Below are positions 43,756 to 53,451 of a stretch of DNA of 64,000 nt, piece by piece. Position 1 is the first letter of the stretch; every line of letters begins with the position of its first letter. The position numbers were made by a program, and so were the translations under genes. This DNA is from Streptomyces sp. SCSIO 30461 (lineage in GTDB: Bacteria; Actinomycetota; Actinomycetes; Streptomycetales; Streptomycetaceae). The notes beneath the pieces are model-generated. The model was given only the letters and a program-made list of their open reading frames with translations, did no database searches and was not told the DNA's origin. The stretch covers positions 3,154,001-3,218,000 of the forward strand of contig NZ_CP146101.1 of the NCBI RefSeq assembly GCF_037023745.1, given 5' to 3'.

Positions 43756-45075
43756 ATGCCGATACCCGCCCGGTACAGCCGCGTCCTGCCCGCCGTCCTG
43801 GCCCTCTGCGCCGGGCTCGCCGCACCCATGGTGGGTCCCACCGCCCACGCGGCACCCATCGCCCGGACGGCGCAACCGCGTACAGGTTTCGAGGAGTCCC
43901 AGGGAGCGCGCTGGACCAGCCAGGCGGAGGAGGCGGCCTTCCTCGCGGGCGTCGACCGGGTCGGCGGGCGGCTGTCGATGCGTACCGTCGGTACCACCGG
44001 GCAAGGGCGCCCGCTCCGGCTGGTGCGGATCGGGAGCGGCCATCCCACCGCGAACACGATGCTGCTGATCTGCAGTCAGCACGGCGACGAGCCGTCCGGA
44101 CGCGAAGCCTGCCTCATCACCATCCGCGACCTCGCCATGGCCGGCGACAGCGCCACCCGGCGATTCCTGGATCGCACCACCGTGCTCGTCATCCCCACGG
44201 CCAACCCGGACGGCCGCGCCGCCGACACCCGGGGCAACGCCGACGGCGTCGACATCAACCGGGACCACATCGCCCTCGGAACCGCCGAAGGACGGGCCAT
44301 GGCCGCCGTCATCCGGGACGAGCAGCCGGATGTCGTCTACGACCTGCACGAGTACGGGGCGACCCCGCGGTACTACGACAAGGACCTGCTCGCCCTGTGG
44401 CCGCGCAACCTCAACACCGACTCGGCGGTCCACGGTGAGGCGCGCACCCTCTCCGAGACCTATGTGCGCCCCGCGGCCCACGAGGAGGGGTACAGCAGCG
44501 GCACCTACGGGATCTGGACCGATCCCGTCACCGGCGAGCCGGTGAAGCAGGTCGCCGGAGACGGGCAGGAACGCATCCTGCGCAACGCCGCGGGCATCAA
44601 GCACTCCATCGGCCTACTCGTGGAGACCCGGGTGGACGCCCGCACCGACGCCGAGGAGCAGGATCCGGCCCTGAACAGCAGGCGCCGGGTGGACAGCCAG
44701 CTCACAGCACTGGACGGCGCCTTCCGCTTCGTGGCCGAGCGGCGCACCCGCGTCGAGGCCGCCACGGGACGTGCCCGGCTCGCGGGCTTCACCGACCGGG
44801 GACCGGTGTATCTCGGCGGAGCCGACAACGATCCGGCGACGCCCGACCAGACATTGGCCGACCCGCCCTGCGGCTACCGGTTGTCCGCGGCGCAGTACGC
44901 GGACGTACGGGACGAGCTGGCTCTGCACGGAGTCGTGTCCCTGCCGCTGGGGCCGAGGGGCCTGGACGGAGCGTATGTGCCCCTGCGGCAGTCCCAGCGT
45001 CAGCTCGTCGCGCTGCTGCTCGACGGACGGGCCGCCTACCACCTCACCGAGGGGCAGCCGCGCACGCGGTGCTGA
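43756..45075 (+). CDS. secreted M14-family zinc carboxypeptidase
   Basis: A 439-aa exported protein with signal peptide to about residue 32 (VLPAVLALCAGLAAPMVGPTAHA). Zinc ligands are in CSQHGDEPSGREA (His, Glu) and DVVYDLHEYG (His); NPDGRAADTRGNADGVDINRDH is the substrate-binding segment, and a catalytic Glu candidate is in LLVETRVDAR. The C-terminal 120 residues are an extra domain (GYRLSAAQYADVRDELALHG). The absence of a ribosome site and TACCGT six bases before the ATG suggest a leaderless message. Confidence 0.9.
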   Translation: MPIPARYSRVLPAVLALCAGLAAPMVGPTAHAAPIARTAQPRTGFEESQGARWTSQAEEAAFLAGVDRVGGRLSMRTVGTTGQGRPLRLVRIGSGHPTANTMLLICSQHGDEPSGREACLITIRDLAMAGDSATRRFLDRTTVLVIPTANPDGRAADTRGNADGVDINRDHIALGTAEGRAMAAVIRDEQPDVVYDLHEYGATPRYYDKDLLALWPRNLNTDSAVHGEARTLSETYVRPAAHEEGYSSGTYGIWTDPVTGEPVKQVAGDGQERILRNAAGIKHSIGLLVETRVDARTDAEEQDPALNSRRRVDSQLTALDGAFRFVAERRTRVEAATGRARLAGFTDRGPVYLGGADNDPATPDQTLADPPCGYRLSAAQYADVRDELALHGVVSLPLGPRGLDGAYVPLRQSQRQLVALLLDGRAAYHLTEGQPRTRC

Positions 45076-45150
45076 CACCGGGCCCGGCGCTGCGGCACGG
45101 TGCGTGACGCGACACCCACAGCGTGTCGAGCGAGTGGGCGTCGGCGCACC

Positions 45151-45175
45151 GGGGTCCGCTGGGACCCCATAGAAT
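45151..45175 (+). promoter_or_regulatory. hairpin and -10 element before the second ABC-F gene
   Basis: A hairpin GGGGTCC-GCTG-GGACCCC (45151-45168) directly abuts TAGAAT (45170-45175), a good -10, ten bases before the ATG. The leader is very short; the hairpin may be the terminator of the peptidase gene or an operator. Confidence 0.45.
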
Positions 45176-45185
45176 CGGCCTCCTC

Positions 45186-46823
45186 ATGAGTGCAACCCTC
45201 GTCGCCAAGGACCTCTCCGCCGGGCACGGCGAACGATCACTGTTCTCCGGACTCGACCTCGTGGTCGCACCTGGTGACGTGATCGGTCTCGTCGGTGTCA
45301 ACGGCGCCGGAAAGTCCACGCTCCTCAAGCTGCTCGCCGGGATCGAGAAGCCCGAACAGGGCACCCTGCGTCTGTCGCCGCCCACCGCCTCCGTCGGCCA
45401 CCTCCCCCAGGAACCGGAGCGGCGCGACGGCGAGACCGTCCGGGACTTCCTCGCCCGGCGCACCGGTGTCGCCGCCGCCCAGTCCGCGATGGACGAGGCG
45501 ACCCAGGGCCTGGTCGACGGCACGCCCGGTGCGGACGACGCGTACGCGGCGAGCCTGGAGCGCTGGCTCGCGCTCGGCGGAGCCGACCTCGACGAGCGTG
45601 CCGACGAGGTCGCCGACTCGCTCGGGCTGTCCGTCGGGCTCGACCAGCCCATGACCTCCCTGTCCGGAGGCCAGGCCGCACGCGCCGGCCTCGCCTCACT
45701 GCTGCTGTCCCGCTATGACGTGTTCCTCCTCGACGAGCCCACCAACGACCTGGACCTGGACGGTCTGGAGCGGCTGGAGAAGTTCGTCCGGAGCCTGCGC
45801 GCCGGCACCGTGGTCATCAGCCATGACCGCGAGTTCCTCGCCCGCACCGTCACCAAGGTCCTCGAACTGGACCTCGCCCAGCAGCAGATCGCCCTCTACG
45901 GCGGTGGATACGAGGCGTACCTGGAGGAACGCGACACGGCACGTCGCCACGCCCGCGAGGAGTACGAGGAGTACGCCGACAAGCGGGCCGCGCTGGAGGA
46001 CCGTGCCCAGACCCAGCGCTCCTGGATGGACAAGGGCGTCAAGAACGCCCGCCGCAAGGCGGGCGACAACGACAAGATCGGGCGCAAGTTCCGCAGCGAG
46101 TCCAGCGAGAAGCAGGCCGCCAAGGCGCGCCAGACCCAGCGGATGATCGAACGCCTCGACGTGGTGGAGGAGCCCCGCAAGGAGTGGGAGCTTCGGATGG
46201 AGATCGCCACCGCACCCCGCTCCGGGTCCGTGGTCGCCACCCTGCGCGACGCCGAGTTGCGGCGGGGCGACTTCCACTTCGGGCCGGTCTCCCTCCGGAT
46301 CGACTGGGCCGACCGGGTCGCCATCACCGGCGCCAACGGCGCTGGTAAAACGACCCTGCTCGCGACCCTGCTCGGCCGGCTGCCGCTGGACGCGGGACAC
46401 GCTGCGCTGGGTTCCGGGGTCGTCGTCGGGGAGGTCGACCAGGCGCGGAAGCTGTTCCATGGCACGCAGTCGCTGCTGGACGCCTTCTGCGCGGCGGTTC
46501 CCGACACAGAACCCGCCGATGTGCGTACGCTGCTCGCCAAGTTCGGGCTCAAAGCCGCCCATGTGCTGCGCCCCGCGGTGAGCCTGTCTCCTGGGGAGCG
46601 CACCCGGGCGGCCCTCGCCCTGCTCCAGGGCCGCGGAGTCAACCTCCTCGTCCTCGACGAGCCCACCAACCACCTGGACCTGCCGGCCATCGAGCAGTTG
46701 GAGTCCGCGCTGGACTCGTACGGCGGCACGCTGCTGCTGGTCACGCACGACCGGCGGATGTTGGACGCGGTCCGTACGACGCGCCGCGTCGAGGTCGCGG
46801 ACGGAAAGGTGACCGAATCCTGA
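45186..46823 (+). CDS. ABC-F family ATPase
   Basis: A 545-aa soluble twin-ATPase. Domain 1: GVNGAGKST, LSGGQAARAG, FLLDEPTNDLDLDG. Domain 2: GANGAGKTT, LSPGERTRAAL, LVLDEPTNHLDLP. The linker is helical and charged (RRHAREEYEEYADKRAALED, KFRSESSEKQAAKARQTQRM). It differs clearly from the other ABC-F protein in this window and is closer to the widespread housekeeping type. It probably acts at the ribosome. Its stop overlaps the ATG of the next gene. Confidence 0.9.
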   Translation: MSATLVAKDLSAGHGERSLFSGLDLVVAPGDVIGLVGVNGAGKSTLLKLLAGIEKPEQGTLRLSPPTASVGHLPQEPERRDGETVRDFLARRTGVAAAQSAMDEATQGLVDGTPGADDAYAASLERWLALGGADLDERADEVADSLGLSVGLDQPMTSLSGGQAARAGLASLLLSRYDVFLLDEPTNDLDLDGLERLEKFVRSLRAGTVVISHDREFLARTVTKVLELDLAQQQIALYGGGYEAYLEERDTARRHAREEYEEYADKRAALEDRAQTQRSWMDKGVKNARRKAGDNDKIGRKFRSESSEKQAAKARQTQRMIERLDVVEEPRKEWELRMEIATAPRSGSVVATLRDAELRRGDFHFGPVSLRIDWADRVAITGANGAGKTTLLATLLGRLPLDAGHAALGSGVVVGEVDQARKLFHGTQSLLDAFCAAVPDTEPADVRTLLAKFGLKAAHVLRPAVSLSPGERTRAALALLQGRGVNLLVLDEPTNHLDLPAIEQLESALDSYGGTLLLVTHDRRMLDAVRTTRRVEVADGKVTES

Positions 46824-47278
46824 TGACCGGCGAGGAAGGTACGGCGGGTATGGCGGACATGCCGGACGGGGCCGACCGGGACGACGTGCTGTCCCGGCTG
46901 TTCGCGCTCGTGGACGACCTCGACGCCGATGTCGACGAGACCATCGACCTGGCCGACGAGATCGCGGCGTCCGGTGACGCGGCTCTGCTGCCGCGCCTGG
47001 AGGCGCGGCTCGACCGTGGTGTCGGCGAACGGAACTCCTACGCCCGCGAGCTGCTCGGCGGGGTCATCGCGGCGATCGGAGGCGTACCCGCCCTGCCGGT
47101 GCTGCTGCGCGCGTCCGCCGTGGACCTCGGCGACGACCAGGACGGGCTCGCGGCGGAGATCGTGGACCTCGTCCATGCCGACCCGCCCGCGGCCCGCGCC
47201 CTGCTGGAGCCGCTGACGAAGGACGACGACCCCGCCGTACGCGACCGCGCGGAATGGGCGCTGAGGTTCGCCCCCTGA
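46823..47278 (+). CDS. small helical-repeat protein coupled to ABC-F
   Basis: A 151-aa all-helical acidic protein with HEAT-like alternation (AALLPRLEARLDRG, GVIAAIGGVPALPVLLRAS, AALLEPLTKDDDPAVRDRAEWAL). No catalytic motif. The ATG shares one base with the ABC-F stop (TGATG), so it is translated with it, and might help that ATPase or simply share its expression. The family is not recognised beyond the repeat type. Confidence 0.7.
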   Translation: MTGEEGTAGMADMPDGADRDDVLSRLFALVDDLDADVDETIDLADEIAASGDAALLPRLEARLDRGVGERNSYARELLGGVIAAIGGVPALPVLLRASAVDLGDDQDGLAAEIVDLVHADPPAARALLEPLTKDDDPAVRDRAEWALRFAP

Positions 47279-47451
47279 TCAACTGAGGTCCGCACGCTGG
47301 TCGGTTGCCGCCCCCATGCGTGCCGCATCCCTGTGGGTACCGCGCGGGCTCGTCGGCGCGGACCTGCGTACACGGCCGCCGCGGTGGGCCGCCGTCACCG
47401 GACCGAAGGCCATCGGGTGGCGCCGTGCGGCGTTCGGTGGAGAATGCGTTC

Positions 47452-47961
47452 ATGCGCATCCGAGCCGTACGCCTCGACGAACTGCCTGTTCTCCAGGACA
47501 TCGAGAGGGCCGCCGGGCAGTGCTTCCGCGACATCGGCATGCCGGAGATCGCCGAGGACGAGCCGCTCACGCTCGCCGAGCTCGCCGGCTACCACCACGC
47601 CGGCCTGGCCTGGGTGGTGTCGGCCGGCGGCTCCGACACCCCGGTCGCTTACCTGATCGCCGACCGCGTCGACGGCAACCTCCATGTCGAGCAGCTCTCG
47701 GTGCACCCGGACAGTGCGCGCCGCGGTGTCGGCCGGTCGCTGCTGGACCACCTGGCGGCCCATGCCACGAGCGAGGACGCCCGTGCCCTGACGCTCACCA
47801 CGTTCGCCGATGTTCCGTGGAACGCCCCGTACTACCTGCGCTGCGGTTTCCAGCTCCTGGACGACGACAGGCTCACCCCTGGTCTGCGGACGATCCGTGA
47901 GCGCGAGTCGGAGCACGGACTGGACCGGTGGCCGCGGGTCTGCATGCGCCGGACGCTGTGA
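47452..47961 (+). CDS. GNAT N-acetyltransferase
   Basis: A 169-aa GNAT protein starting MRIRAVRLDELPVLQDIERAAG. The acetyl-CoA loop is VEQLSVHPDSARRGVGRSLLDHL, followed by LTLTTFADVPWNAPYYLRCGF and the end VCMRRTL. Substrate not predictable. The ATG has GGAGA upstream at slightly long distance; the frame before it is Arg/Pro-rich. Separated from the ABC-F pair by 173 bases without recognisable signal. Confidence 0.88.
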   Translation: MRIRAVRLDELPVLQDIERAAGQCFRDIGMPEIAEDEPLTLAELAGYHHAGLAWVVSAGGSDTPVAYLIADRVDGNLHVEQLSVHPDSARRGVGRSLLDHLAAHATSEDARALTLTTFADVPWNAPYYLRCGFQLLDDDRLTPGLRTIRERESEHGLDRWPRVCMRRTL

Positions 47962-48012
47962 CACCGCGGAGCCTGCCGGTGCCGGGGGATCCCGCAGCCT
48001 GTCGGGTGGGAC

Positions 48013-48048
48013 CCCGGGGTGCGGCGGTAAGCCGTGCCGCACCCCGGG
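48013..48048. terminator. bidirectional hairpin terminator
   Basis: Perfect 13-base arms CCCGGGGTGCGGC and complement around 10 bases, between convergent GNAT and tex genes. Confidence 0.75.
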
Positions 48049-48063
48049 CTGTCGAGCCGCTGC

Positions 48064-50448
48064 CTACTTGCCGCGGCCCTTGTTCGGCCCGAGCAGACCC
48101 GCCTTGCGCAGGGCGTCCGCCATTGCGCTGTTCGCCGGTGCCGGGTGGCCGCTGTTGCCGCCACCGCCGCTGCGCCCCGTACCGCCCTGGCGCTGCTGGG
48201 GCGGGCGACCGCCCTGGCCGCGCTCACGGCGCTGGCCGCCCGCGCCGCCACCGCCACCCGGGGTCTTCTGAGCCGCCTCGTCCTCCAGCCGCAGCGTCAG
48301 CGAGATCCGCTTGCGCGGGATGTCGATGTCGAGGACCTTCACCTTCACCACGTCGCCCGGCTTCACCACGTCCCGCGGGTCCTTGACGAAAGTCCGGGAC
48401 ATCGCCGACACATGCACCAGACCGTCCTGGTGGACGCCGATGTCCACGAACGCGCCGAACGCGGCCACATTGGTGACGACACCCTCCAGCACCATCCCCG
48501 GCGCCAGGTCCGCGAGCTTCTCGACGCCTTCCTTGAAGGTCGCGGTCTTGAAAGCCGGCCGCGGGTCGCGGCCCGGCTTCTCCAACTCCCGCAGGATGTC
48601 GCCGATCGTCGGCAGACCGAACTTCTCGTCCACGAAGTCATCCGGGCGCAGCGAGCGCAGCACCGCCGTGTTGCCGATCAGCCCGGCCACGTCGCTGCCC
48701 GTGTCCTTCACCATCCGGCGCACCACCGGGTACGCCTCGGGGTGCACGCTGGACGTGTCCAGCGGGTCGTCGCCACCGCGGATCCGCAGGAAGCCCGCGC
48801 ACTGCTCGTACGCCTTGGGGCCCAGCCGGGCAACGTTCTTCAGCTCCTTCCGGGAGCGGAACGGGCCGTTGGCGTCGCGGTGCGACACGATGTTCTCGGC
48901 CAGTCCGGTCCCGATGCCGGACACCCGCGAAAGCAGCGGGGCGGACGCCGTGTTGACGTCGACGCCGACACCGTTCACACAGTCCTCGACCACCGCGTCC
49001 AGCGAACGGGACAGCTTCACCTCGGACAGGTCGTGCTGGTACTGGCCGACACCGATCGACTTGGGGTCGATCTTCACCAGCTCGGCCAGCGGGTCCTGGA
49101 GTCGACGCGCGATCGACACCGCTCCGCGCAGCGAGACGTCGAGTCCCGGCAGCTCCTGGGAGGCGAACGCGGAGGCCGAGTACACGGACGCGCCCGCCTC
49201 GGACACCATCACCTTGGTCAGCTGCAGTTCGGGGTGCTTGGCGATCAGCTCGGTGGCGAGCTTGTCCGTCTCGCGGGACGCGGTGCCGTTACCGATCGCC
49301 ACCAGTTCGACGGAGTGCTGCTTGGCCAGTCGCGCCAGCTTCGCCAGTGATTCGTCCCACTTGTTCGCCGGGACGTGCGGATAGATCGTGTCCGTGGCGA
49401 CGACCTTGCCGGTCGCGTCCACGACGGCGACCTTCACACCGGTACGGAAACCGGGGTCGAGACCCAGGGTCGCCCGGGTGCCGGCCGGGGCGGCGAGCAG
49501 CAGGTCCCGCAGGTTGGCCGCGAAGACCCGCACCGCCTCGTCCTCCGCCGCGGTCCGCAGCCGCGTCCTCAGATCGATTCCGAGATGCACGAGGATCCTG
49601 GTGCGCCAAGCCCAGCGCACGGTGTCCCCGAGCCACTTGTCGGCCGGCCGGCCCCGGTCGGCCACGTCGAAGCGACGCGCGACCATTCCCTCGTATGTCG
49701 AAGGACCGGGCTCTTCCGACGGCTCCTCGGGCTCCAGCACCAGATCGAGGACTTCTTCCTTCTCGCCGCGCAGCATCGCCAGCACCCGGTGCGATGGCAG
49801 CGCGGTGAACGGCTCGGCGAAGTCGAAGTAGTCGGCGAACTTGGCGCCCGCCTCCTCCTTGCCTTCGCGTACCTTCGCGGCGAGCCGCCCGCGTGTCCAC
49901 ATCCGCTCACGCAGCTCGCCGATGAGGTCCGCGTCCTCGGAGAAGCGCTCGGTCAGGATCGCCCGGGCACCGTCCAGGGCCGCCGCCGGATCGGCCACGC
50001 CCTTGTCCGCGTTCACGAAGGCCGCGGCCGCGGCGAGCGGCTCGACGGAGGGGTCGCCGAGCAGTCCGTCGGCGAGCGGTTCGAGACCGGCCTCGCGGGC
50101 GATCTGCGCCTTGGTGCGCCGCTTGGGCTTGAACGGCAGATAGATGTCCTCGAGACGGGCCTTGGTGTCGGCCGCCCGGATCTGCGCCGCAAGCTCGTCC
50201 GTGAGTTTGCCCTGCTCGCGTACGGACTCCAGGACCGCGGTGCGCCGCTCCTCGAGCTCCCGCAGATACCGCAGGCGCTCCTCGAGCGTGCGCAGCTGCG
50301 CGTCGTCGAGCATCTCGGTGGCTTCCTTGCGGTAGCGCGCGATGAACGGCACGGTGGACCCGCCGTCGAGCAGCTCGACGGCCGCCTTCACCTGTCGCTC
50401 GCGTACGCCGAGCTCCTCGGCGATCCTGCCTTCGATGGACGTCGTCAC
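48064..50448 (-). CDS. tex: Tex-family S1-domain RNA-binding protein
   Basis: A 794-aa Tex/YhgF protein. The N-terminal helical part carries ATVPFIARYRKE-like STVPFIARYRKEATEMLDDA. The YqgF nuclease-like domain has LGLDPGFRTGVKVAVVD, two helix-hairpin-helix segments appear at NTASAPLLSRVSGIGTGLAE and DANGPFRSRKELKNV, and the C-terminal S1 domain is LEGVVTNVAAFGAFVDIGVH. A Gly/Arg-rich tail of about 60 residues follows and could add RNA binding. Tex influences transcription and RNA turnover; its exact task is unsettled. Start GTG at 50448 with GGGAAA upstream. Confidence 0.93.
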   Translation of the reverse strand: MTTSIEGRIAEELGVRERQVKAAVELLDGGSTVPFIARYRKEATEMLDDAQLRTLEERLRYLRELEERRTAVLESVREQGKLTDELAAQIRAADTKARLEDIYLPFKPKRRTKAQIAREAGLEPLADGLLGDPSVEPLAAAAAFVNADKGVADPAAALDGARAILTERFSEDADLIGELRERMWTRGRLAAKVREGKEEAGAKFADYFDFAEPFTALPSHRVLAMLRGEKEEVLDLVLEPEEPSEEPGPSTYEGMVARRFDVADRGRPADKWLGDTVRWAWRTRILVHLGIDLRTRLRTAAEDEAVRVFAANLRDLLLAAPAGTRATLGLDPGFRTGVKVAVVDATGKVVATDTIYPHVPANKWDESLAKLARLAKQHSVELVAIGNGTASRETDKLATELIAKHPELQLTKVMVSEAGASVYSASAFASQELPGLDVSLRGAVSIARRLQDPLAELVKIDPKSIGVGQYQHDLSEVKLSRSLDAVVEDCVNGVGVDVNTASAPLLSRVSGIGTGLAENIVSHRDANGPFRSRKELKNVARLGPKAYEQCAGFLRIRGGDDPLDTSSVHPEAYPVVRRMVKDTGSDVAGLIGNTAVLRSLRPDDFVDEKFGLPTIGDILRELEKPGRDPRPAFKTATFKEGVEKLADLAPGMVLEGVVTNVAAFGAFVDIGVHQDGLVHVSAMSRTFVKDPRDVVKPGDVVKVKVLDIDIPRKRISLTLRLEDEAAQKTPGGGGGAGGQRRERGQGGRPPQQRQGGTGRSGGGGNSGHPAPANSAMADALRKAGLLGPNKGRGK

Positions 50449-50584
50449 GGTTTCCCGACTCGCCTTCTGATGCTGGCTGTGCCTGGGGGCCCGCGAGGTC
50501 TGGTCCGCGCGGCCCCTTTGCCTGCATTCTGCCGGGTGGCCGGGTGTCGTGTCGCGTGCCCCCTCCGGCGCGCGGTGACAGGGG

Positions 50585-51448
50585 TCAGTCCTTGCCGATC
50601 AGATCGGCGGGGAACGCGCCGGAAGCGACCGCCGTGCCCAGGAAGCCGTAGGCGAGTTCGGTGAGGCGTTCGACGGACGCCTGACCGAGGTGCTCGTAGG
50701 GTGCGGCGTCGACGCGGTCGGTCCCGTCCTCCAGGTCCTCGCGCAATGCCCTGCCCTCCGCGGTCAGTTCGCCGTCGGCGCCGAGCAGTCCTCGCCCGCG
50801 CAGCCGCTCGCGCGCCGCGTCCCAGTCGCCGCGCCGCCAGCCGCGGCTGGCGAGTGCCCAGCGGGGTGACATTCCCTTGCCGCTGGCGGTGTGGCTGGCC
50901 ATCGCCTCCAGTGGGTCGAGCCCGGCCGACAGCAGCACGGCGAGGTGGCCGTCACCGCGGTGTTCGCGCAGCAGGGTCGCGGCGTGCCAGTAGGCCAGGT
51001 GCGGTTCGTCGGGCACCGGCAGATCCGCGTGTGCCGAGTAGAGCGGCCGGGCGTGGCGGGTGCACGCCTCCGCCGCGCGCAGTGCCAGCCCCGCGGCCTC
51101 TGCCATCGCATCGGACTCGACCGCCTCCTCGCCGAGGAGCCTGCGCAGTGTCGCGTCGACGGCTCGCAGTCGGGCGGTCAGCACGGCTGAGGGGGACGCT
51201 GTCTCCCACACCGAGGGGAAGTGGCGGGAGAGCAGCTCGTGGTTGTAGTTCGAGAACGCCGCCGCGACCGTGCCCGGACCGACTGCGCCCAGCGCGGCGG
51301 CCCGCCCGGAGAGCGCGGCGGCGGTGCGGTCCTCGACCCCGATCCCGGCGAAGGCCGCGGGGAGGTCCGGCGAGAAGTACACGAGGGCGTGTGTCGAGTT
51401 GAGGGCGCTGGCGCAGCGGCGTGCCGTGCGCGGGGGAAGAGAGCTCAT
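50585..51448 (-). CDS. SCO6745-family conserved actinobacterial protein
   Basis: A 287-aa helical protein of a family I know by its S. coelicolor member SCO6745. It begins RTARRCASALNSTHALVYFSPDL and has a middle rich in Ala-containing helices (RLRAVDATLRRLLGEEAV) and a possible winged-helix end (RGRGLLGADGELTAEGRALREDLEDGTD), like that of MarR-type proteins. The ligand and function are unknown. It is divergent from the GlxA-type regulator. Confidence 0.8.
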   Translation of the reverse strand: MSSLPPRTARRCASALNSTHALVYFSPDLPAAFAGIGVEDRTAAALSGRAAALGAVGPGTVAAAFSNYNHELLSRHFPSVWETASPSAVLTARLRAVDATLRRLLGEEAVESDAMAEAAGLALRAAEACTRHARPLYSAHADLPVPDEPHLAYWHAATLLREHRGDGHLAVLLSAGLDPLEAMASHTASGKGMSPRWALASRGWRRGDWDAARERLRGRGLLGADGELTAEGRALREDLEDGTDRVDAAPYEHLGQASVERLTELAYGFLGTAVASGAFPADLIGKD

Positions 51449-51593
51449 GGCCGCACGTTACCGACTGGTTGGTACGTCCGGAAGTCCGGGCGACCGCAGG
51501 GGGCCGGGGCGTCCTCGTGAGCACCGGACTCATGGCAGGAAAGGTGGGTTTCTTGTCATTGCAGCCATAAGGGATGGCGCTGATCATGGAGAC

Positions 51594-52628
51594 ATGCCCG
51601 AACAGCCCGAGCAAGTGCGGCGCAGCCCGAAGGACGATCGGACCAGGCAGGCCGAGCGAACCGTGCTGGTCGTGCTCTTCGACGGAGTGCAGAGCCTCGA
51701 TGTCACCGGCCCCCTGGAAGTCTTCGCCGGCGCCGGCAAGGCGCCCGGGGCGCCGTTCGCGTACCGCATCCGTACCGCCTCACTCGACGGGGCATCCGTC
51801 CGCACTTCCAGCGGGCTCACCCTGGTGCCCGACCGCGCACTCGGCGACTGCGGACCGCCGCACACCCTGATCGTCCCGGGCGGTGAGGGCACCAGGCACT
51901 CCGACGCCCAGCTCATCGAGTGGCTGGTGGCCCATGCCCCGGGTGCGCAGCGCCTCGTCTCGGTGTGCAGCGGCGCCCTGTTGCTGGCCGAGGCAGGTCT
52001 GCTGGACGGGCACCGGGCGACGACGCACTGGTCCCTCTGCGACCGTCTCGCCCGCAACCATCCGGAGGTGGCGGTCGATCCGGATCCGATCTTCGTACGG
52101 GACGGCAGGATCGCCACATCGGCCGGTGTCACCGCGGGGATCGACCTGGCGCTCGCACTGGTCGAGGAGGACCTGGGCCGGGACATCGCCTTGAATGTGG
52201 CCCGCCACCTGGTGGTGTTCCTGCGCCGCCCGGGCAACCAGGCGCAGTTCAGCGCGCAGCTCTCCGCGCAGACCGCCCGCCGTGAGCCGCTGCGCGACGT
52301 ACAGCAGTGGATCACCGAGCATCCCGGCGGCGACCTTTCGGTCGACGCCCTGGCCGCCCGCGCCCGGCTCTCACCCCGCCAGTTCGCCCGCGCCTTCCGC
52401 TCGGAGACCGGAACCACGCCTGGCCGCTACGTCGACCGAGTGCGGCTGGAGCACGCCCGGCGGCTCCTGGAGGACACGGACGACGGCATCGAGCAGATCT
52501 CACGCGCCTGCGGCTACGGCACGGCGGAGGCGATGCGGCGCGCCTTCGTCAAGGCCGTCGGCACGGCGCCCGCCGAGTACCGCCGCCGCTTCAGCGCCCC
52601 GCCTGCCTCGGCGGGGTCCCACCGCTGA
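51594..52628 (+). CDS. GlxA-family transcriptional regulator (DJ-1 domain plus AraC helix-turn-helix)
   Basis: A 344-aa regulator. The DJ-1/PfpI domain spans residues about 22-195 (VLVVLFDGVQSLDVTGPLEV, TLIVPGGEG, SVCSGALLLAEAG), with the nucleophile-elbow Cys in SVCSG. Two AraC helix-turn-helix units follow (LSVDALAARARLSPRQFARA, IEQISRACGYGTAEAMRRAF). Such proteins usually control a neighbouring DJ-1 enzyme gene, and one follows 133 bases downstream. GGAG is three bases before the ATG. The spacer 52629-52761 is a low-complexity CCGCTGACC/CCTGACCA stretch. Confidence 0.9.
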   Translation: MPEQPEQVRRSPKDDRTRQAERTVLVVLFDGVQSLDVTGPLEVFAGAGKAPGAPFAYRIRTASLDGASVRTSSGLTLVPDRALGDCGPPHTLIVPGGEGTRHSDAQLIEWLVAHAPGAQRLVSVCSGALLLAEAGLLDGHRATTHWSLCDRLARNHPEVAVDPDPIFVRDGRIATSAGVTAGIDLALALVEEDLGRDIALNVARHLVVFLRRPGNQAQFSAQLSAQTARREPLRDVQQWITEHPGGDLSVDALAARARLSPRQFARAFRSETGTTPGRYVDRVRLEHARRLLEDTDDGIEQISRACGYGTAEAMRRAFVKAVGTAPAEYRRRFSAPPASAGSHR

Positions 52629-52761
52629 CCGTCCTGGCCGCCCTGGCCGCCGCTGACCCTCCTGACCACAGCTGAGCGCACCGGCCACCACCGGCCGTCC
52701 TGACCACCGCTCGCTCACCGTTCCGACCGAAGACAGCACCGACGCAGAGGAGTTCCGCATC

Positions 52762-53403
52762 ATGCAGATCGCCATAATGCTCTACGACCGCTTCACCGCA
52801 CTCGACGCCGTGGGTCCGTTCGAGATGCTCAGCCGGATGCCCGGTGCGCAGACCTTCTTCGTGGCCGCGAGCGCCGGACCGGTGCACAACGACCAGGACA
52901 ACCTCATCCTGCACGCCGAACGGAGCTTCGCCGATGTGACCGCCGCGGACATCGTCCTCGTGCCCGGTGGCCCCGGATCGCGTGACGCGATGAAGGATCC
53001 GGTGCTGCTGGACTGGCTGCGCGCCGTGGACGCCACCAGCACCTGGACCACATCCGTGTGCACCGGGTCCCTCGTGCTGGCGGGTGCCGGACTGCTCGAA
53101 GGGCGCCGGGCCACCAGCCACTGGCTGGCACTCGACGCACTGCGGGATCTGGGCGTGGAGCCGACGGGGGAGCGCGTCGTCTTCGACGGCAAGTACGTCA
53201 CCGCCGCCGGTGTGTCCTCCGGGATCGACATGGCGCTTCATCTGCTCGGCCGGATCGCGGGTGACCGGGTCGCCCAGAGCGTGCAGTTGCTCACCGAGTA
53301 CGACCCGCAGCCGCCCTACGACGCGGGCTCACCCGAGAAGGCGCCGACGGAGATCGTCGCCCACTGGCGCGGCCTCGGTCGGACGGTGGTCGAGGCCGGC
53401 TGA
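52762..53403 (+). CDS. DJ-1/PfpI family protein (isonitrile-hydratase-like)
   Basis: A 213-aa enzyme-like DJ-1 protein: IAIMLYDRFTALDAVGPFEML, IVLVPGGPGSRDAM, the elbow Cys in TSVCTGSLVLAGAGLL, and ATSHWLALDALRDLGV. This order matches bacterial isonitrile hydratases, in which the Cys adds to the isonitrile carbon; the activity is only a family guess. It is the likely target of the GlxA-type regulator just upstream. GAGGAG stands some nine bases before the ATG. Confidence 0.88.
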   Translation: MQIAIMLYDRFTALDAVGPFEMLSRMPGAQTFFVAASAGPVHNDQDNLILHAERSFADVTAADIVLVPGGPGSRDAMKDPVLLDWLRAVDATSTWTTSVCTGSLVLAGAGLLEGRRATSHWLALDALRDLGVEPTGERVVFDGKYVTAAGVSSGIDMALHLLGRIAGDRVAQSVQLLTEYDPQPPYDAGSPEKAPTEIVAHWRGLGRTVVEAG

Positions 53404-53451
53404 CGGCTCGGCGGGACCGAAGCGCCGGGCGGGCGGAACCGGCCGCGCGCC

